Positions 35,049 to 45,400 of a stretch of DNA of 64,000 nucleotides are shown piece after piece (the first letter of the stretch is position 1; the number at the start of each line of letters is the position of its first letter). The stretch covers positions 1 through 64,000 of the forward strand of contig CAZEPW010000005.1 of NCBI GenBank assembly GCA_964514215.1. Reading direction: 5' to 3'. The notes under the pieces were generated by a model, which saw only the letters and a program-made list of their open reading frames with translations, had not been told where the DNA came from and did no database searches. The position numbers and the translations under genes were made by a program. This DNA comes from CAYQUC01 sp964514215. Lineage in GTDB: Bacteria > Pseudomonadota > Gammaproteobacteria > UBA6429 > Thiohalophilaceae.

Positions 35049-35472
35049 CAGAATCTCCTAAAGATAAAGTTATATAAAGTTGTGAAAATCGTTAAGTTCT
35101 ATAAAATTCTATATATTTTAAGTGGCTGCGATAAGAGCAACACAGCTACTGTTAATGCCTCACACGCCCTCATACGGCCATGAAAGACTAAAAATACGTA
35201 CTAACACCCTAATCCAGTTATAAGCCAATTTAGTGTCCAAATGAACACCTAAGCCAGACCAAGATTAGCGCCACTAGCATTCTCCGCGACAAAATTGTGT
35301 CGCACGCAATTACGCTTGCGTGAAGAGCCGGCAATTTTCCTATGTTTAGGGGAATCGAGCAACAGAAAGATGTTTATTAGCGCATAAACTTATTTAACAA
35401 AACCGTTAAAATTGATAATACTGTATAAATATCAAATAGATAACAAAATATTAAATTTTAATTAAATTACAC
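35049..35472. other. 424-bp intergenic region with two adjacent hairpins
   Basis: No convincing ORF, tRNA or known riboswitch was found between tkt and the thioredoxin-fold gene. The region has two neighbouring small hairpins: GCGACA (35286-35291) with TGTCGC (35298-35303), and CACGCAA (35303-35309) with TTGCGTG (35316-35322). Neither has a T-run on the minus strand. They may end the upstream transcript or form part of the tkt 5' leader. The part near tkt is AT-rich and probably contains its promoter. Confidence 0.35.
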
Positions 35473-36024
35473 TTAAATCCACTTTATTGAACATCCAATA
35501 CTCGGAATTTGATTCTTTGGCCCTTTTTCGGTTTTAGCCACGAGTGACATCGCCTCAAATAAGTCCCGATTGGCACCTTCTGGTGCTGTTTCTTTGCGAC
35601 TCTCATCCAACCTGCCCCGATATTGGAGCTGCAATTGTCCATTATAACCAAAGAAGTCCGGAGTACACACAGCGCCATAGGCTTTTGCAACCTGTTGCGT
35701 TTCATCAACCAAATAAGGAAATGAAAACTCAAAATCATTTGAAACTTTAACCATATTGTCAAACGAGTCTTCCGCATATTGCGACATATCGTTGGACATA
35801 ATTGCCACCGAATTCACGCCTAATTGTTTTAACTCTGCAGTATCCCGAACAATTCGACTTAAAACGGCTTTCACATAAGGACAATGATTGCATATGAACA
35901 TGATTAATAAACCATTCTCGCCCGCGCATTGCTGTAACGACCAATCGCTTCCATCCACCCCCGGTAAATTAAAATTAATTGCTGCTTGACCAAAATCACA
36001 AACCGGTGTTTCTAAACTAACCAT
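35473..36024 (-). CDS. Thioredoxin-fold protein, AhpC/TSA-like
   Basis: A 183-residue cytoplasmic protein with a thioredoxin-like fold. FICNHCPYVKAVL carries a CXXC-type pair (CNHC), and SFPYLVDETQQVAKAYGAVCTPDFFGY holds the cis-Pro region. The C-terminal PSIGCSIKWI is shared by a widespread uncharacterised peroxiredoxin/thioredoxin-like family. It probably has a thiol redox role; the substrate is unknown. It is divergent from metK, with about 180 bases between them for two promoters. Confidence 0.8.
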   Translation of the reverse strand: MVSLETPVCDFGQAAINFNLPGVDGSDWSLQQCAGENGLLIMFICNHCPYVKAVLSRIVRDTAELKQLGVNSVAIMSNDMSQYAEDSFDNMVKVSNDFEFSFPYLVDETQQVAKAYGAVCTPDFFGYNGQLQLQYRGRLDESRKETAPEGANRDLFEAMSLVAKTEKGPKNQIPSIGCSIKWI

Positions 36025-36202
36025 GACATACTCTCCAAAAACTATTTATAACCCTGTTATAATTTTCAACTGTAAACGACGATAAAAACTATCTGAAAGC
36101 TCTATAGCGCATATTACATATTATATAGATAAATACTGATATACTCGCTACAATCGATATTACCAATTCCGTCATCAATTTTAAATTAAAACAGGATAAA
36201 AC

Positions 36203-37375
36203 ATGGCCGAACAATATTTGTTTACCTCCGAATCTGTATCAGAAGGACACCCCGATAAAGTCGCCGATCAAATCTCTGATGCGGTTCTCGACGCAATTTT
36301 TCAACAAGATAATCAGGCACGAGTTGCATGTGAAACCATGGTGAATACCGGCATGGTGGTCATCTCCGGAGAAATAACAACAAAAGCCTATGTTGACATG
36401 ACCAGCATTGTTCGACAAACCGTTAAAGAGATAGGTTATACCTCCTCTGAAATGGGATTTGATGCTGAATCCTGTGCGGTAATCACCTCTATCGACCAAC
36501 AGTCCGCTGATATCGCGATGGGCGTTAATGATTCCAACGATCACGAACAAGGCGCAGGTGATCAGGGGCTGATGTTTGGTTATGCCAGTAGTGAAACCGA
36601 TGTGTTAATGCCGGCACCCATTACATACGCGCACCAATTAGTAAAACGTCAAGCCGAAGTTAGAAAAAATGGCACACTGACATGGTTACGACCCGATGCA
36701 AAAAGTCAGGTAACATTTAAATACGATGGTAATAAACCCGTGGGTATTGATGCCGTGGTATTGTCAACCCAACACGATCCTGATATCAGCACCCAAGCAT
36801 TACGCGAAGCAATTATGGAAGAAGTTATTAAACCGGTATTACCTGCTGCATGGGTAAATAAAGACACCAAATACTTTATCAACCCAACCGGACGATTTGT
36901 TATCGGTGGCCCCGTTGGCGATTGTGGCTTAACTGGCCGTAAAATTATCGTCGACACTTATGGTGGCATGGCACGTCACGGCGGCGGCGCATTCTCCGGC
37001 AAAGATCCATCAAAAGTTGATCGCTCGGCTGCTTATGCCGGACGTTATGTCGCAAAAAATATTGTTGCTGCCGGTCTTGCTGAGCGCTGTGAAATTCAAA
37101 TATCTTATGCTATTGGTGTTGCCGAACCAACCTCAATTTCAGTTCAAACATTTGGCACCGGAAAAGTTAACGATGCCCGTATCATTGAACTAGTACGAGA
37201 ACATTTTGATTTACGACCTAAAGGCTTAATTAAAATGTTAGATCTACTTCGCCCTATTTATCGTGCTACCGCAGCATACGGTCACTTTGGTCGAACCGAG
37301 GCGGAATTCAGTTGGGAAAAAACCGACAAAGCCGACGCCATTCGTGATGCCGCAAAAATTGCTAAAGCCAGCTAA
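36203..37375 (+). CDS. metK: S-adenosylmethionine synthetase
   Basis: Makes S-adenosylmethionine from methionine and ATP. The 390-residue length is normal. Visible signatures are FTSESVSEGHPDKVADQISD at the N terminus, GAGDQGLMFGYA, and GGGAFSGKDPSKVDRS, which form the active site between two subunits. A GGAT-type site precedes the ATG. It begins a rightward cluster metK-ahcY-metF-rsmE that couples SAM production, SAH removal and methyl supply. I saw no SAM riboswitch upstream. Confidence 0.98.
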   Translation: MAEQYLFTSESVSEGHPDKVADQISDAVLDAIFQQDNQARVACETMVNTGMVVISGEITTKAYVDMTSIVRQTVKEIGYTSSEMGFDAESCAVITSIDQQSADIAMGVNDSNDHEQGAGDQGLMFGYASSETDVLMPAPITYAHQLVKRQAEVRKNGTLTWLRPDAKSQVTFKYDGNKPVGIDAVVLSTQHDPDISTQALREAIMEEVIKPVLPAAWVNKDTKYFINPTGRFVIGGPVGDCGLTGRKIIVDTYGGMARHGGGAFSGKDPSKVDRSAAYAGRYVAKNIVAAGLAERCEIQISYAIGVAEPTSISVQTFGTGKVNDARIIELVREHFDLRPKGLIKMLDLLRPIYRATAAYGHFGRTEAEFSWEKTDKADAIRDAAKIAKAS

Positions 37376-37416
37376 CACTTTTAAGCATTACACGATATAA
37401 CAAATTTAATCTTATA

Positions 37417-37458
37417 GCCTCCAACCCCTGATGATACTGTAAATTATTAGGGGGAGGC
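37417..37458 (+). promoter_or_regulatory. Bulged hairpin in the ahcY leader
   Basis: GCCTCC (37417-37422) pairs with GGAGGC (37453-37458), and the stem continues with bulges through CCCCTGATGA and TTATTAGGG. It ends 8 bases before the TAAGGAG ribosome site of ahcY, so it could influence translation or end metK transcripts, though no T-run follows. The conserved GAGGAGCGCUGC core of SAH riboswitches was not found. Confidence 0.4.
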
Positions 37459-37478
37459 CAAATTCTAAGGAGCATACC

Positions 37479-38897
37479 ATGAGTAGTCAAATTGCTGAAA
37501 AACTCGACCAAAACTATAAAGTTGCCGATATTACCCTAGCCGAATGGGGTCATAAAGAAATCAAAATTGCTGAAACTGAAATGCCTGGACTCATGGCACT
37601 ACGTGACGAATTTGCAAAACAACAACCCTTAAAAGGTGCCCGAATCTCCGGTAGTATCCACATGACAATTCAAACTGCCGTGTTAATTGAAACCTTAGTT
37701 GCATTAGGTGCACAGGTTCGATGGGCTTCTTGTAACATTTATTCAACACAAGATCATGCCGCTGCTGCAATTGCCGATCAAGGTATTCCTGTTTATGCCT
37801 GGAAAGGTGAAAGCATTGAAGAATACTGGTGGTGTACCGAACAAATGATGACCTGGCCTAACGGCGAAACACCAAACATGATTTTAGATGACGGTGGTGA
37901 TGCAACATTATTAGTACACAAAGGCGCCGAGTTTGAAAAATCAGGCACTATCCCGGCAACAAAAGCCGATGATAACGAAGAATGGGCTGCTATTTTAGAA
38001 GTATTACGACGTACTACTGAAAAAGACAAATGGGGCAAAATTTGTGATAGCGTTAAAGGTGTGACAGAAGAAACAACAACCGGCGTACACCGTCTTTACG
38101 AAATGGTTGAAGCCGGTGAATTAAAATTCCCTGCGATGAATGTCAATGATTCAGTTACCAAAAGTAAGTTTGATAATTTATACGGTTGTCGCGAATCGTT
38201 ACTCGATGGTATTAAACGCGCCACCGACGTGATGATTGCCGGTAAAATTTGTGTCGTCATTGGTTATGGTGATGTTGGTAAGGGTTGTGCTCAAGCATTT
38301 CGAGGCATGGGAGCAACAGTATGGGTGACCGAGATTGATCCCATTTGTGCCCTACAAGCTGCAATGGAAGGTTACCGCGTCGTTCAAATGGATGACATTA
38401 AAGACCAAGGTGATATCTTTGTCACTACAACCGGTAATGTTAACGTCATTAATCATGACCATATGATCGCGATGAAAAATGAAGCCATTGTCTGCAACAT
38501 TGGTCACTTCGATTCTGAAATTGAAATCGCCGCTTTAGAAAAATATGAGTGGGTAGAAATCAAACCTCAAGTTGATCACGTTATTTTTCCAGATGGCAAA
38601 CGCATTATTATTTTAGCCAAAGGTCGTTTAGTGAACCTTGGTTGTGCCACCGGACATCCTAGTTTTGTCATGTCGGCATCATTTACCAATCAGGTTATGG
38701 CGCAAATGGAACTATTCAAAGACGGTGATAAATATGAAAATAAAGTGTATATTTTACCTAAACACCTCGATGAAAAAGTTGCACGGCTACACTTAGAAAA
38801 AATTGGAGCCAACTTAACAACCTTATCTCAAACACAAGCAGATTATATCAATGTACCGGTTGAAGGGCCTTACAAACCAGAACATTATCGCTATTAA
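37479..38897 (+). CDS. ahcY: S-adenosylhomocysteine hydrolase
   Basis: Splits S-adenosylhomocysteine to adenosine and homocysteine, relieving product inhibition of methyltransferases. The 472-residue form includes the roughly 40-residue insertion typical of many proteobacterial enzymes. The NAD-binding GYGDVGKGCAQAF, the substrate-site NIYSTQDHAAAAI and the C-terminal GPYKPEHYRY are clear. TAAGGAG precedes the ATG. It stands 103 bases after metK with a hairpin between them, and 171 bases before metF. Confidence 0.98.
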   Translation: MSSQIAEKLDQNYKVADITLAEWGHKEIKIAETEMPGLMALRDEFAKQQPLKGARISGSIHMTIQTAVLIETLVALGAQVRWASCNIYSTQDHAAAAIADQGIPVYAWKGESIEEYWWCTEQMMTWPNGETPNMILDDGGDATLLVHKGAEFEKSGTIPATKADDNEEWAAILEVLRRTTEKDKWGKICDSVKGVTEETTTGVHRLYEMVEAGELKFPAMNVNDSVTKSKFDNLYGCRESLLDGIKRATDVMIAGKICVVIGYGDVGKGCAQAFRGMGATVWVTEIDPICALQAAMEGYRVVQMDDIKDQGDIFVTTTGNVNVINHDHMIAMKNEAIVCNIGHFDSEIEIAALEKYEWVEIKPQVDHVIFPDGKRIIILAKGRLVNLGCATGHPSFVMSASFTNQVMAQMELFKDGDKYENKVYILPKHLDEKVARLHLEKIGANLTTLSQTQADYINVPVEGPYKPEHYRY

Positions 38898-38921
38898 TCG
38901 ATAATTCATACTTGATTTGCT

Positions 38922-38948
38922 ATCCCGGTTTATTAATATAACCGGGAT
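38922..38948 (+). terminator. Hairpin after ahcY
   Basis: ATCCCGGTT (38922-38930) and AACCGGGAT (38940-38948) form a perfect nine-pair stem with a nine-base loop, 25 bases after the ahcY stop. It is followed by TCAATC rather than a T-run, so termination may be partial or Rho-assisted. Confidence 0.6.
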
Positions 38949-39068
38949 TCAATCGAGTACTTTATCAATATAAGATAACTCCCCTTTGAGATTACAGTTT
39001 AATAACGAATATAAATTTTACTTTGTTATTCCTTTAACGACATTACCAATTAGCCCGAACATAAGCTC

Positions 39069-39914
39069 ATGAACTCACAAAAACAATTTGAACGCACTTT
39101 CAGTTTTGAATTTTTCCCACCTCGTACACCAGAAGGTGCAAAAAAACTGGCTGACACTCGCGATAAATTAGCAACACTAAAACCACGCTATTTCTCAGTG
39201 ACATTTGGCGCTGGTGGTAGTACTCAAAAAGGGACTTTGGAAGCGGTGTTGGATATTCGTAAAGCAGGCCAAAATGCTGCACCACACATTTCCTGTATTG
39301 GTACTGAAAAATCCGTTATTGAAGAATTACTCAATACCTATAAAGACAATGGCATCAAACATATTGTGGCACTGCGTGGCGACATGCCTTCGGGTAGTCA
39401 TGATGTTGGTGATTTTCAACATGCCAGTCAATTGATCTCGTTCATACGGGAAACCACCGGTGATCATTTCCATATTGAAGTTGCCGCCTACCCGGAATTA
39501 CACCCACAATCACCAAGCGTGCAATCTGAAATTAAATATTTCAAAGAAAAAGTGGATGCTGGCGCAAACAGCGCACTCACTCAATTTTTTTATAATCCTG
39601 ATGCCTATTATCAATACATAGATGATTGTGAAAAAAATAATATTAATATTCCAATAGTTCCTGGCATCGCGCCAATCACTAATTACACCAACCTATCTCG
39701 ATTTGCCGATAATTGTGGTGCTGAAATACCACGCTGGATTCTAAAACGATTAATTGATTTTGGTGACGACCGTGCATCTATCTATGATTTTGGACTCGAT
39801 GTGGTTACCAAACTTTGCCAAAATTTACTGGATAATGGCGCACCCGGCTTGCATTTTTATACCATGAATGGTGCTAAGGCGAGCATGGCTTTATGGAAAA
39901 ATCTTAATCTGTAA
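39069..39914 (+). CDS. metF: 5,10-Methylenetetrahydrofolate reductase
   Basis: Flavin enzyme making 5-methyltetrahydrofolate for methionine synthesis. The 281-residue length is usual. Signatures are SFEFFPPRTPEGAKK at the N terminus, FSVTFGAGGST, HIVALRGD, AAYPELHPQSPS, GANSALTQFFYN and PGIAPITNY. It fits the SAM-cycle cluster, supplying methyl groups for homocysteine made by ahcY. The next gene, rsmE, begins 46 bases further on. Confidence 0.97.
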   Translation: MNSQKQFERTFSFEFFPPRTPEGAKKLADTRDKLATLKPRYFSVTFGAGGSTQKGTLEAVLDIRKAGQNAAPHISCIGTEKSVIEELLNTYKDNGIKHIVALRGDMPSGSHDVGDFQHASQLISFIRETTGDHFHIEVAAYPELHPQSPSVQSEIKYFKEKVDAGANSALTQFFYNPDAYYQYIDDCEKNNINIPIVPGIAPITNYTNLSRFADNCGAEIPRWILKRLIDFGDDRASIYDFGLDVVTKLCQNLLDNGAPGLHFYTMNGAKASMALWKNLNL

Positions 39915-39960
39915 TCGTTAATATTACGATTTACTTGGTGTTACTAATGGACTCCCTGCT

Positions 39961-40692
39961 ATGCGCACAATTCGAATATTTTATGATAATGACATCACCG
40001 TTGGAAATAATATAACGCTGCCAAAACAAACGTCAAACCATTTAATCCAAGTATTACGCCTAAACATTGACGCGACTATTACATTATTCAATGGCGATGG
40101 CCGAAACCATATCGCAAAAATTATTGCCAACAATAAAAATGCGACACAAGTAGAAATTTTATCCAGCGATAGAAACTTAACCGAATCAGCTATTAATATT
40201 CACATCGCACTCGCCCTAACTAAAAATGACAAAATGGACTTGGCCATTCAAAAATCGGTTGAGTTAGGCGTTACAGAAATATCACCATTAATACTGGAAC
40301 ACAGCGTGGTGAAACTTGATGACAAAAAAAGAGAAAAACGCCATGAACGGTGGCTTGAAATTATGCGCAGCGCCTGTGAACAATCCGGCCGTAGCTGTGT
40401 ACCAACGTTAAACCCAATATCCAATTGGACAAACTGGAGTGACGAATCAACTGATGATTTTAAGATTATCTGTGATCCTTATGGCAATAAAACCTTAACC
40501 GATATAGAAGTAAAACCATCTTCCGTTTTATTACTCATTGGCCCTGAAGGTGGTTTCAGCACTCAGGAAATACTCGACTGCCGTAATCGCCACTATACCA
40601 ATATTCAATTTGGAAAAAGAATATTACGAGCAGAAACGGCAGCAATCGCAACACTAACCGCGATACAAACATTTTGGGGTGATTTTAGTTAA
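39961..40692 (+). CDS. rsmE: 16S rRNA m3U1498 methyltransferase
   Basis: SAM-dependent SPOUT-class enzyme that methylates U1498 of 16S rRNA. The 243-residue protein has the N-terminal PUA-like part (NHLIQVLRLN), the LALTKNDKMDLAIQKSVELGV segment, and the knotted SAM site LLIGPEGGFSTQEI followed by GKRILRAETAAIA. It closes the SAM-related cluster and converges on the chemosensory genes. No obvious terminator lies in the 39-base gap. Confidence 0.95.
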   Translation: MRTIRIFYDNDITVGNNITLPKQTSNHLIQVLRLNIDATITLFNGDGRNHIAKIIANNKNATQVEILSSDRNLTESAINIHIALALTKNDKMDLAIQKSVELGVTEISPLILEHSVVKLDDKKREKRHERWLEIMRSACEQSGRSCVPTLNPISNWTNWSDESTDDFKIICDPYGNKTLTDIEVKPSSVLLLIGPEGGFSTQEILDCRNRHYTNIQFGKRILRAETAAIATLTAIQTFWGDFS

Positions 40693-40731
40693 CCTAAGCA
40701 TCCCTATAATAAAACAACGCTAGTAGAAAAT

Positions 40732-41253
40732 CTAACCGTGTAATCGTAATAAACGCATTTCAATATCGTCAACATCAGGAATTACAGCTTGCTTATCATC
40801 AATAACAACGTGCCGTAAAATAGAATGACGATCATCGTTCGCCTGATCTTCAGCATCAATTATTTTGTTTTCATTAAGAGTCTCTAAATGTGGAATCCCT
40901 TGGGCTATAATTGCAATATAAGGTAACTCACTATTACCATTTAAGGTATTTAACACAACAATCCGACTATCTTTAGTTACTTTACTTTTTCGTTTTTTAC
41001 CGCTGATTACCCCAAAAGAAAGTAAAGGAATCAAACGTTCACGCCAAGCCATTCGCCCCAGCAACCAAGGTGGTGCATCTTCAAATGGTGTTGGTTCTTC
41101 ATAACCAACAACCTCGGCTATATTGGAGTTAGGCAATAATAATAATTCGTCTTGCAGAGGGATAAATAAACAATGGACAGTGTCTAACCTTTTGGCATGT
41201 AAGCCTGCCATGCCCTCTGAAATTTTACTATCGATTGTTGTTATATTTGCCAT
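40732..41253 (-). CDS. CheW-domain protein, ChpC-like
   Basis: A 173-residue cytoplasmic adaptor made of one CheW domain, with DELLLLPNSNIAEVVGY and WLLGRMAWRERLIPLLSF as the typical strand-turn segments. It probably couples additional inputs to the ChpA kinase. In Pseudomonas the matching gene at the end of the Pil-Chp cluster is chpC. It follows chpB by 43 bases, probably in the same transcript. Confidence 0.82.
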   Translation of the reverse strand: MANITTIDSKISEGMAGLHAKRLDTVHCLFIPLQDELLLLPNSNIAEVVGYEEPTPFEDAPPWLLGRMAWRERLIPLLSFGVISGKKRKSKVTKDSRIVVLNTLNGNSELPYIAIIAQGIPHLETLNENKIIDAEDQANDDRHSILRHVVIDDKQAVIPDVDDIEMRLLRLHG

Positions 41254-41296
41254 TGTATTACCTATAAAGTATCAAAATTATCGTTACAGTTTATCA

Positions 41297-42334
41297 TTAA
41301 GAATTATCAGAACTTAAAAATTTATTCAAATTTTTCGCCAACGCTTCCGGTGTCCCAGAAAAATCGACTAAACCAGTATTACGGGCTTGATCTGGCATGC
41401 TACTGATAACACAACTATCAGCATCTTGTGCCCAAATAGTTGCACCACGTTGTTTCATCAATTCAATTCCATTTGAACCATCATCACCCATGCCACTAAA
41501 TATTATTGCCCCCGATCGTGCACCAAAGCGTTTTGCTGCGTCCTCAATAACAAGATCAATTGATGGCGAATAAGGAGCTGGCTCATCTAGTGCACGTAAT
41601 TCAACGGCTCCAATTGGATTAATAATTAAGCGTTCAGAAACAGGAGTTACTAATATTTCACCATGACGCAGCACATGCCCAACTCGAGGTTTCATCGCTT
41701 TAAATGGTGTCGTCCGAGTTAATTGTTCTGCCAATAACTTAACAAAATTACTACCCAAGTGTTGTGCCAATATGAAAGAAACACCAATATTTGGATCCAA
41801 GCTATTTAAAAATCGTTTAACAGCTTCAGGACCACCAAGTGAAGCACCTAATACCCAAACATTTTGAGCCAATTTTAAGTGATTCAAATGAATATTTGAT
41901 AATGACATTTCTTGTGATTCATACATTGAAGGCGGACGACAAATAAGTTCTTGTGAATCTAAATTATTGACATCAAATTGCTCAGAATAACCGGCAACTT
42001 TAATTATTTTTTTTGTTAATTTACAATGCCATTTTATTAATGCCTTAGTATTTAAACCCGACATTGCTGCAACATCATTAAAAATTATTGGAATGCTAAT
42101 ATTATCCAACACTTCATCGAGCAATTTATCATCAATAACACTATTTTCGTCAAGATCAATAATCAATACTTCACTCTGACACGAGTCCAGTTTAGAAATA
42201 AACTCAAAACTCAGAGGTTCGTTTACAGCAATAGACAAACCATTTCGTTCCAACGCTGTTTGTAATTGTTTGCGTTGTTGAACTGATTCTGACGCTATAG
42301 AAACATTAATTGTAGTGTTTTCACTCATAGACAT
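41297..42334 (-). CDS. chpB: CheB-type methylesterase, ChpB-like
   Basis: A 345-residue protein with a C-terminal CheB catalytic domain. The Ser is in GASLGG (about S165), the His in AQHLG and the Asp in SGMGDDGSNG. The first roughly 120 residues look like a degenerate receiver domain without a clear acidic pocket. It should remove methyl groups from the PilJ-type receptor, opposing PilK. Loss of the receiver phosphosite would mean that activity is not controlled by standard phosphorylation. Confidence 0.88.
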   Translation of the reverse strand: MSMSENTTINVSIASESVQQRKQLQTALERNGLSIAVNEPLSFEFISKLDSCQSEVLIIDLDENSVIDDKLLDEVLDNISIPIIFNDVAAMSGLNTKALIKWHCKLTKKIIKVAGYSEQFDVNNLDSQELICRPPSMYESQEMSLSNIHLNHLKLAQNVWVLGASLGGPEAVKRFLNSLDPNIGVSFILAQHLGSNFVKLLAEQLTRTTPFKAMKPRVGHVLRHGEILVTPVSERLIINPIGAVELRALDEPAPYSPSIDLVIEDAAKRFGARSGAIIFSGMGDDGSNGIELMKQRGATIWAQDADSCVISSMPDQARNTGLVDFSGTPEALAKNLNKFLSSDNS

Positions 42335-42459
42335 AAGAGAACATCATAGTAAATATTGATTCTATGTGCAAAATATAGTTAGTACTAACTGATTTAACAC
42401 AAAATAAAAATATTATGTTACATAAAATATCGATGATATCGCTAGAAATGAAACAAGTC

Positions 42460-45400
42460 TCACTTTTGCAATAAATTTTGAATATTTTCTAATAACTCAA
42501 TTTCTTGATACGGCTTACCAATGTAAGCATTCACACCAATATCCATAGCACGTTGACGATGTTTTTCACCTGTACGAGAGGTGATCATAATGATAGGTAT
42601 ATTTTTTAATCTATCATCATTACGCATATTATTGGCTAATTCAAAACCATCCATACGAGGCATTTCTACATCCAATAACATAACGTCGGGAACAAAATCG
42701 AGAAGTTGTGCCAGCGCATCCACGCCGTCTTTTGCAGTAATAACATTCATCTCATTTCGTTCAAGAAAGCGTGTGGTAACTTTTCTAACGGTAATAGAAT
42801 CATCCACAACCATAATATTTGGAACTTTTTCGGTTTCTTCTTCGATTGTTTCAATTAAATCAGATTCATAATCAATCGCCATGGTTAATTGGATCAAGAC
42901 ACTTAAATCAAGAATTAACACCACACTACCATCACCCATAATCGTTGCACCAGAAATACCGCGCAACACACTCAATTCAGGTCCAATATTTTTAACGACA
43001 ATTTCACGGCTTCCAATCAAATGATCAACCACAATAGCAGCTCGATATTCACCACTTTGAACTAATAACAATGGCACCATTTTATTATCTTGAGAAACAT
43101 CAACTTTAGCTAACCCCATCTCAGAAGCCAAATGAATTAATTTATAATCTTCACCAACCCAATGGTAGTTTGAATTTTTATCTTTTAACAATTGAGTAAC
43201 TTGTTCTGTTTGAATTCGTTCAATACCTTGTACGCTTAATAGCGGTAGCGCAAAAGTTTCATCGGCAATATGAACCATCAATGCACGAGTGATTGACAGT
43301 GTTAAAGGCAAACGAATGCTAAATTTCGAACCAACTCCGTGTTGTGATTCGATATTAAATACACCACCAAGTTGTTGTACTTCACTATTAACAACATCCA
43401 TGCCCACACCACGACCCGAAATCTGTGTGATATCAGTAGCCGTGCTAAAGCCCGGTTCCAAAATCATGTCATACAACACTTGGTCCGAAATATTAGAATC
43501 GTCTTCAATATTACCAAGCTCTAATGCTTTTTTACGAATCGCATCTAAATTTAAACCTTGACCATCATCACTAACAGTTACAATTAAATCTGAGCCATCA
43601 CGATCGACAATTAAATCAATCACTCCTTTTTTAGGCTTACCCTCTTTTTCTCTTTGTTCAGGAGACTCAATTCCATGCGCAATGGCATTACGCAACATAT
43701 GCTCAAGTGGCGCTAAAATTCTCTCAAGAACAGTTCGATCAATTTCATTTTCAACACCGGATAATTTTAATTCTACTTGCTTATTAAGTTCTTCTGCTGT
43801 TTGTCTGACTATTCGACGTAAACGCGACACCTGTCCAGAAAAAGGCACCATGCGTGTACGCATTAATCCTTCTTGCAACTCGGTATTTACACGCGATTGT
43901 TGTACTAATAAAGTTTCTGACTCTCTTGTTAGATTTGACAATATGCCACGTAAGCTATCTAAATCGTTTAAACTTTCGAGCATACCACGAGACAATTGTT
44001 GCATTTGAGTAAATCGATCAAACTCAAGCGGATCAAAATCTGCATGGGTTCTACCCGTTTCATTTTGATAACGAGATTGCATTTGAGTTTCAGTTTCTAT
44101 TTCAAACTGCCGTAATTGCGAACGTAAACGTAATACAGTATCGTCAAATTCTACCAAGTTATATCGAAATGTATTAACTTGCTGTTCCATGCGAGAACGG
44201 TAAATACTCACTTCCCCGGCAAAATTAACTAAGCTATCAAGTAAATCCGCCCGAACCCGAACTTGTTCACCAGAACCACGGCGTGTAGTAATTTCTTTTT
44301 TGTCCGCAGGGCTTATATCAGCAACAACCGGCTCAACAATTGAAGGTAAACCACTGCCATCAATTGCTGTAACATTATCATAAAGATCGACAATATCAGA
44401 GGTATCGGATAAATTTTCATACAAGGATTCCGAAATTTTACCGGCTAATTGACTCTCATCAAATTCTTCTACAATTTCATCGGCGGATTCATCTAGCTGT
44501 TCATCAACCAAATCCGTTGTGGGCTCGTTCTCAATTTCACGTAACTCTGCCGTAGACGACTGATCGATGCTAACTATATTCTCCTCAGGCTCCATGGTTG
44601 GAGATAACTCATTAATAGTATCGTCTTGATCTGATATTATATTCTCTTCAGTCGGTAACCCTTCATACTCTTCTTCAATAACAGCGTTAAGAATAGGTTC
44701 CCCAGAAACTAAGGCTTCAATCTGATTTAATAACTCCCCTCCAGTATCTAAAGCCTGTCTAGATGCAATTTGCTCTAACATTTTTAATAATTGGTCATGC
44801 GATTTTTGAAGAATATTAAACATATCATCGTTAATCTCAAGATCACCTTGAACAATCGCGGTTAAAACAGATTCGGTGCTATGAGCTAAATTTCCAACCT
44901 CGGTGATTCCCGCCATACGAGCACCACCTTTTAAGGTATGTAGATAGCGTTGTAATGCTTCAATATGACTTGAATTATCTCGATCATCAACCCAATTATG
45001 AATACAGTTATCACTATCTTCTAATATTTCAACGCCTTCTTCTAAAAATATTTCTAAAAGCTCCTCGTCATAATCGTGTGATACAGTAGCTTGTTGTTCA
45101 AAATCAGTGTTCGTTGGTCTATTAGGCGTAAGATCGGGTGCTTCAAATACAGGCTGAGTTTGTTCTTCAGGTATTGGCGTATCGTCGTAAATTAAACCAT
45201 TATAAAGCTCAATAATATGTTGATATAACTGCTCGTGATCAGGAATATCATTTTCAGAATTTTCAACCGATGCAATTACCGCCTCAGCAAAAACAACATT
45301 ATCTTTTAATGCGGTCAAAATAACCGGAGTTAGTTGTTGTTCATTTTCTTCTAAGAATTTCGCTATTTTTTCAAATTCTGAACAAGTATCGGCTAATGCA

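Noticed and set aside
36025..36202. SAM riboswitch upstream of metK
   Set aside because: No conserved SAM-I, SAM-II or related core is visible in the gap, only AT-rich divergent promoter sequence.
37376..37478. SAH riboswitch upstream of ahcY
   Set aside because: A hairpin is present, but the conserved GAGGAGCGCUGC core and the pairing pattern of the known class were not found.
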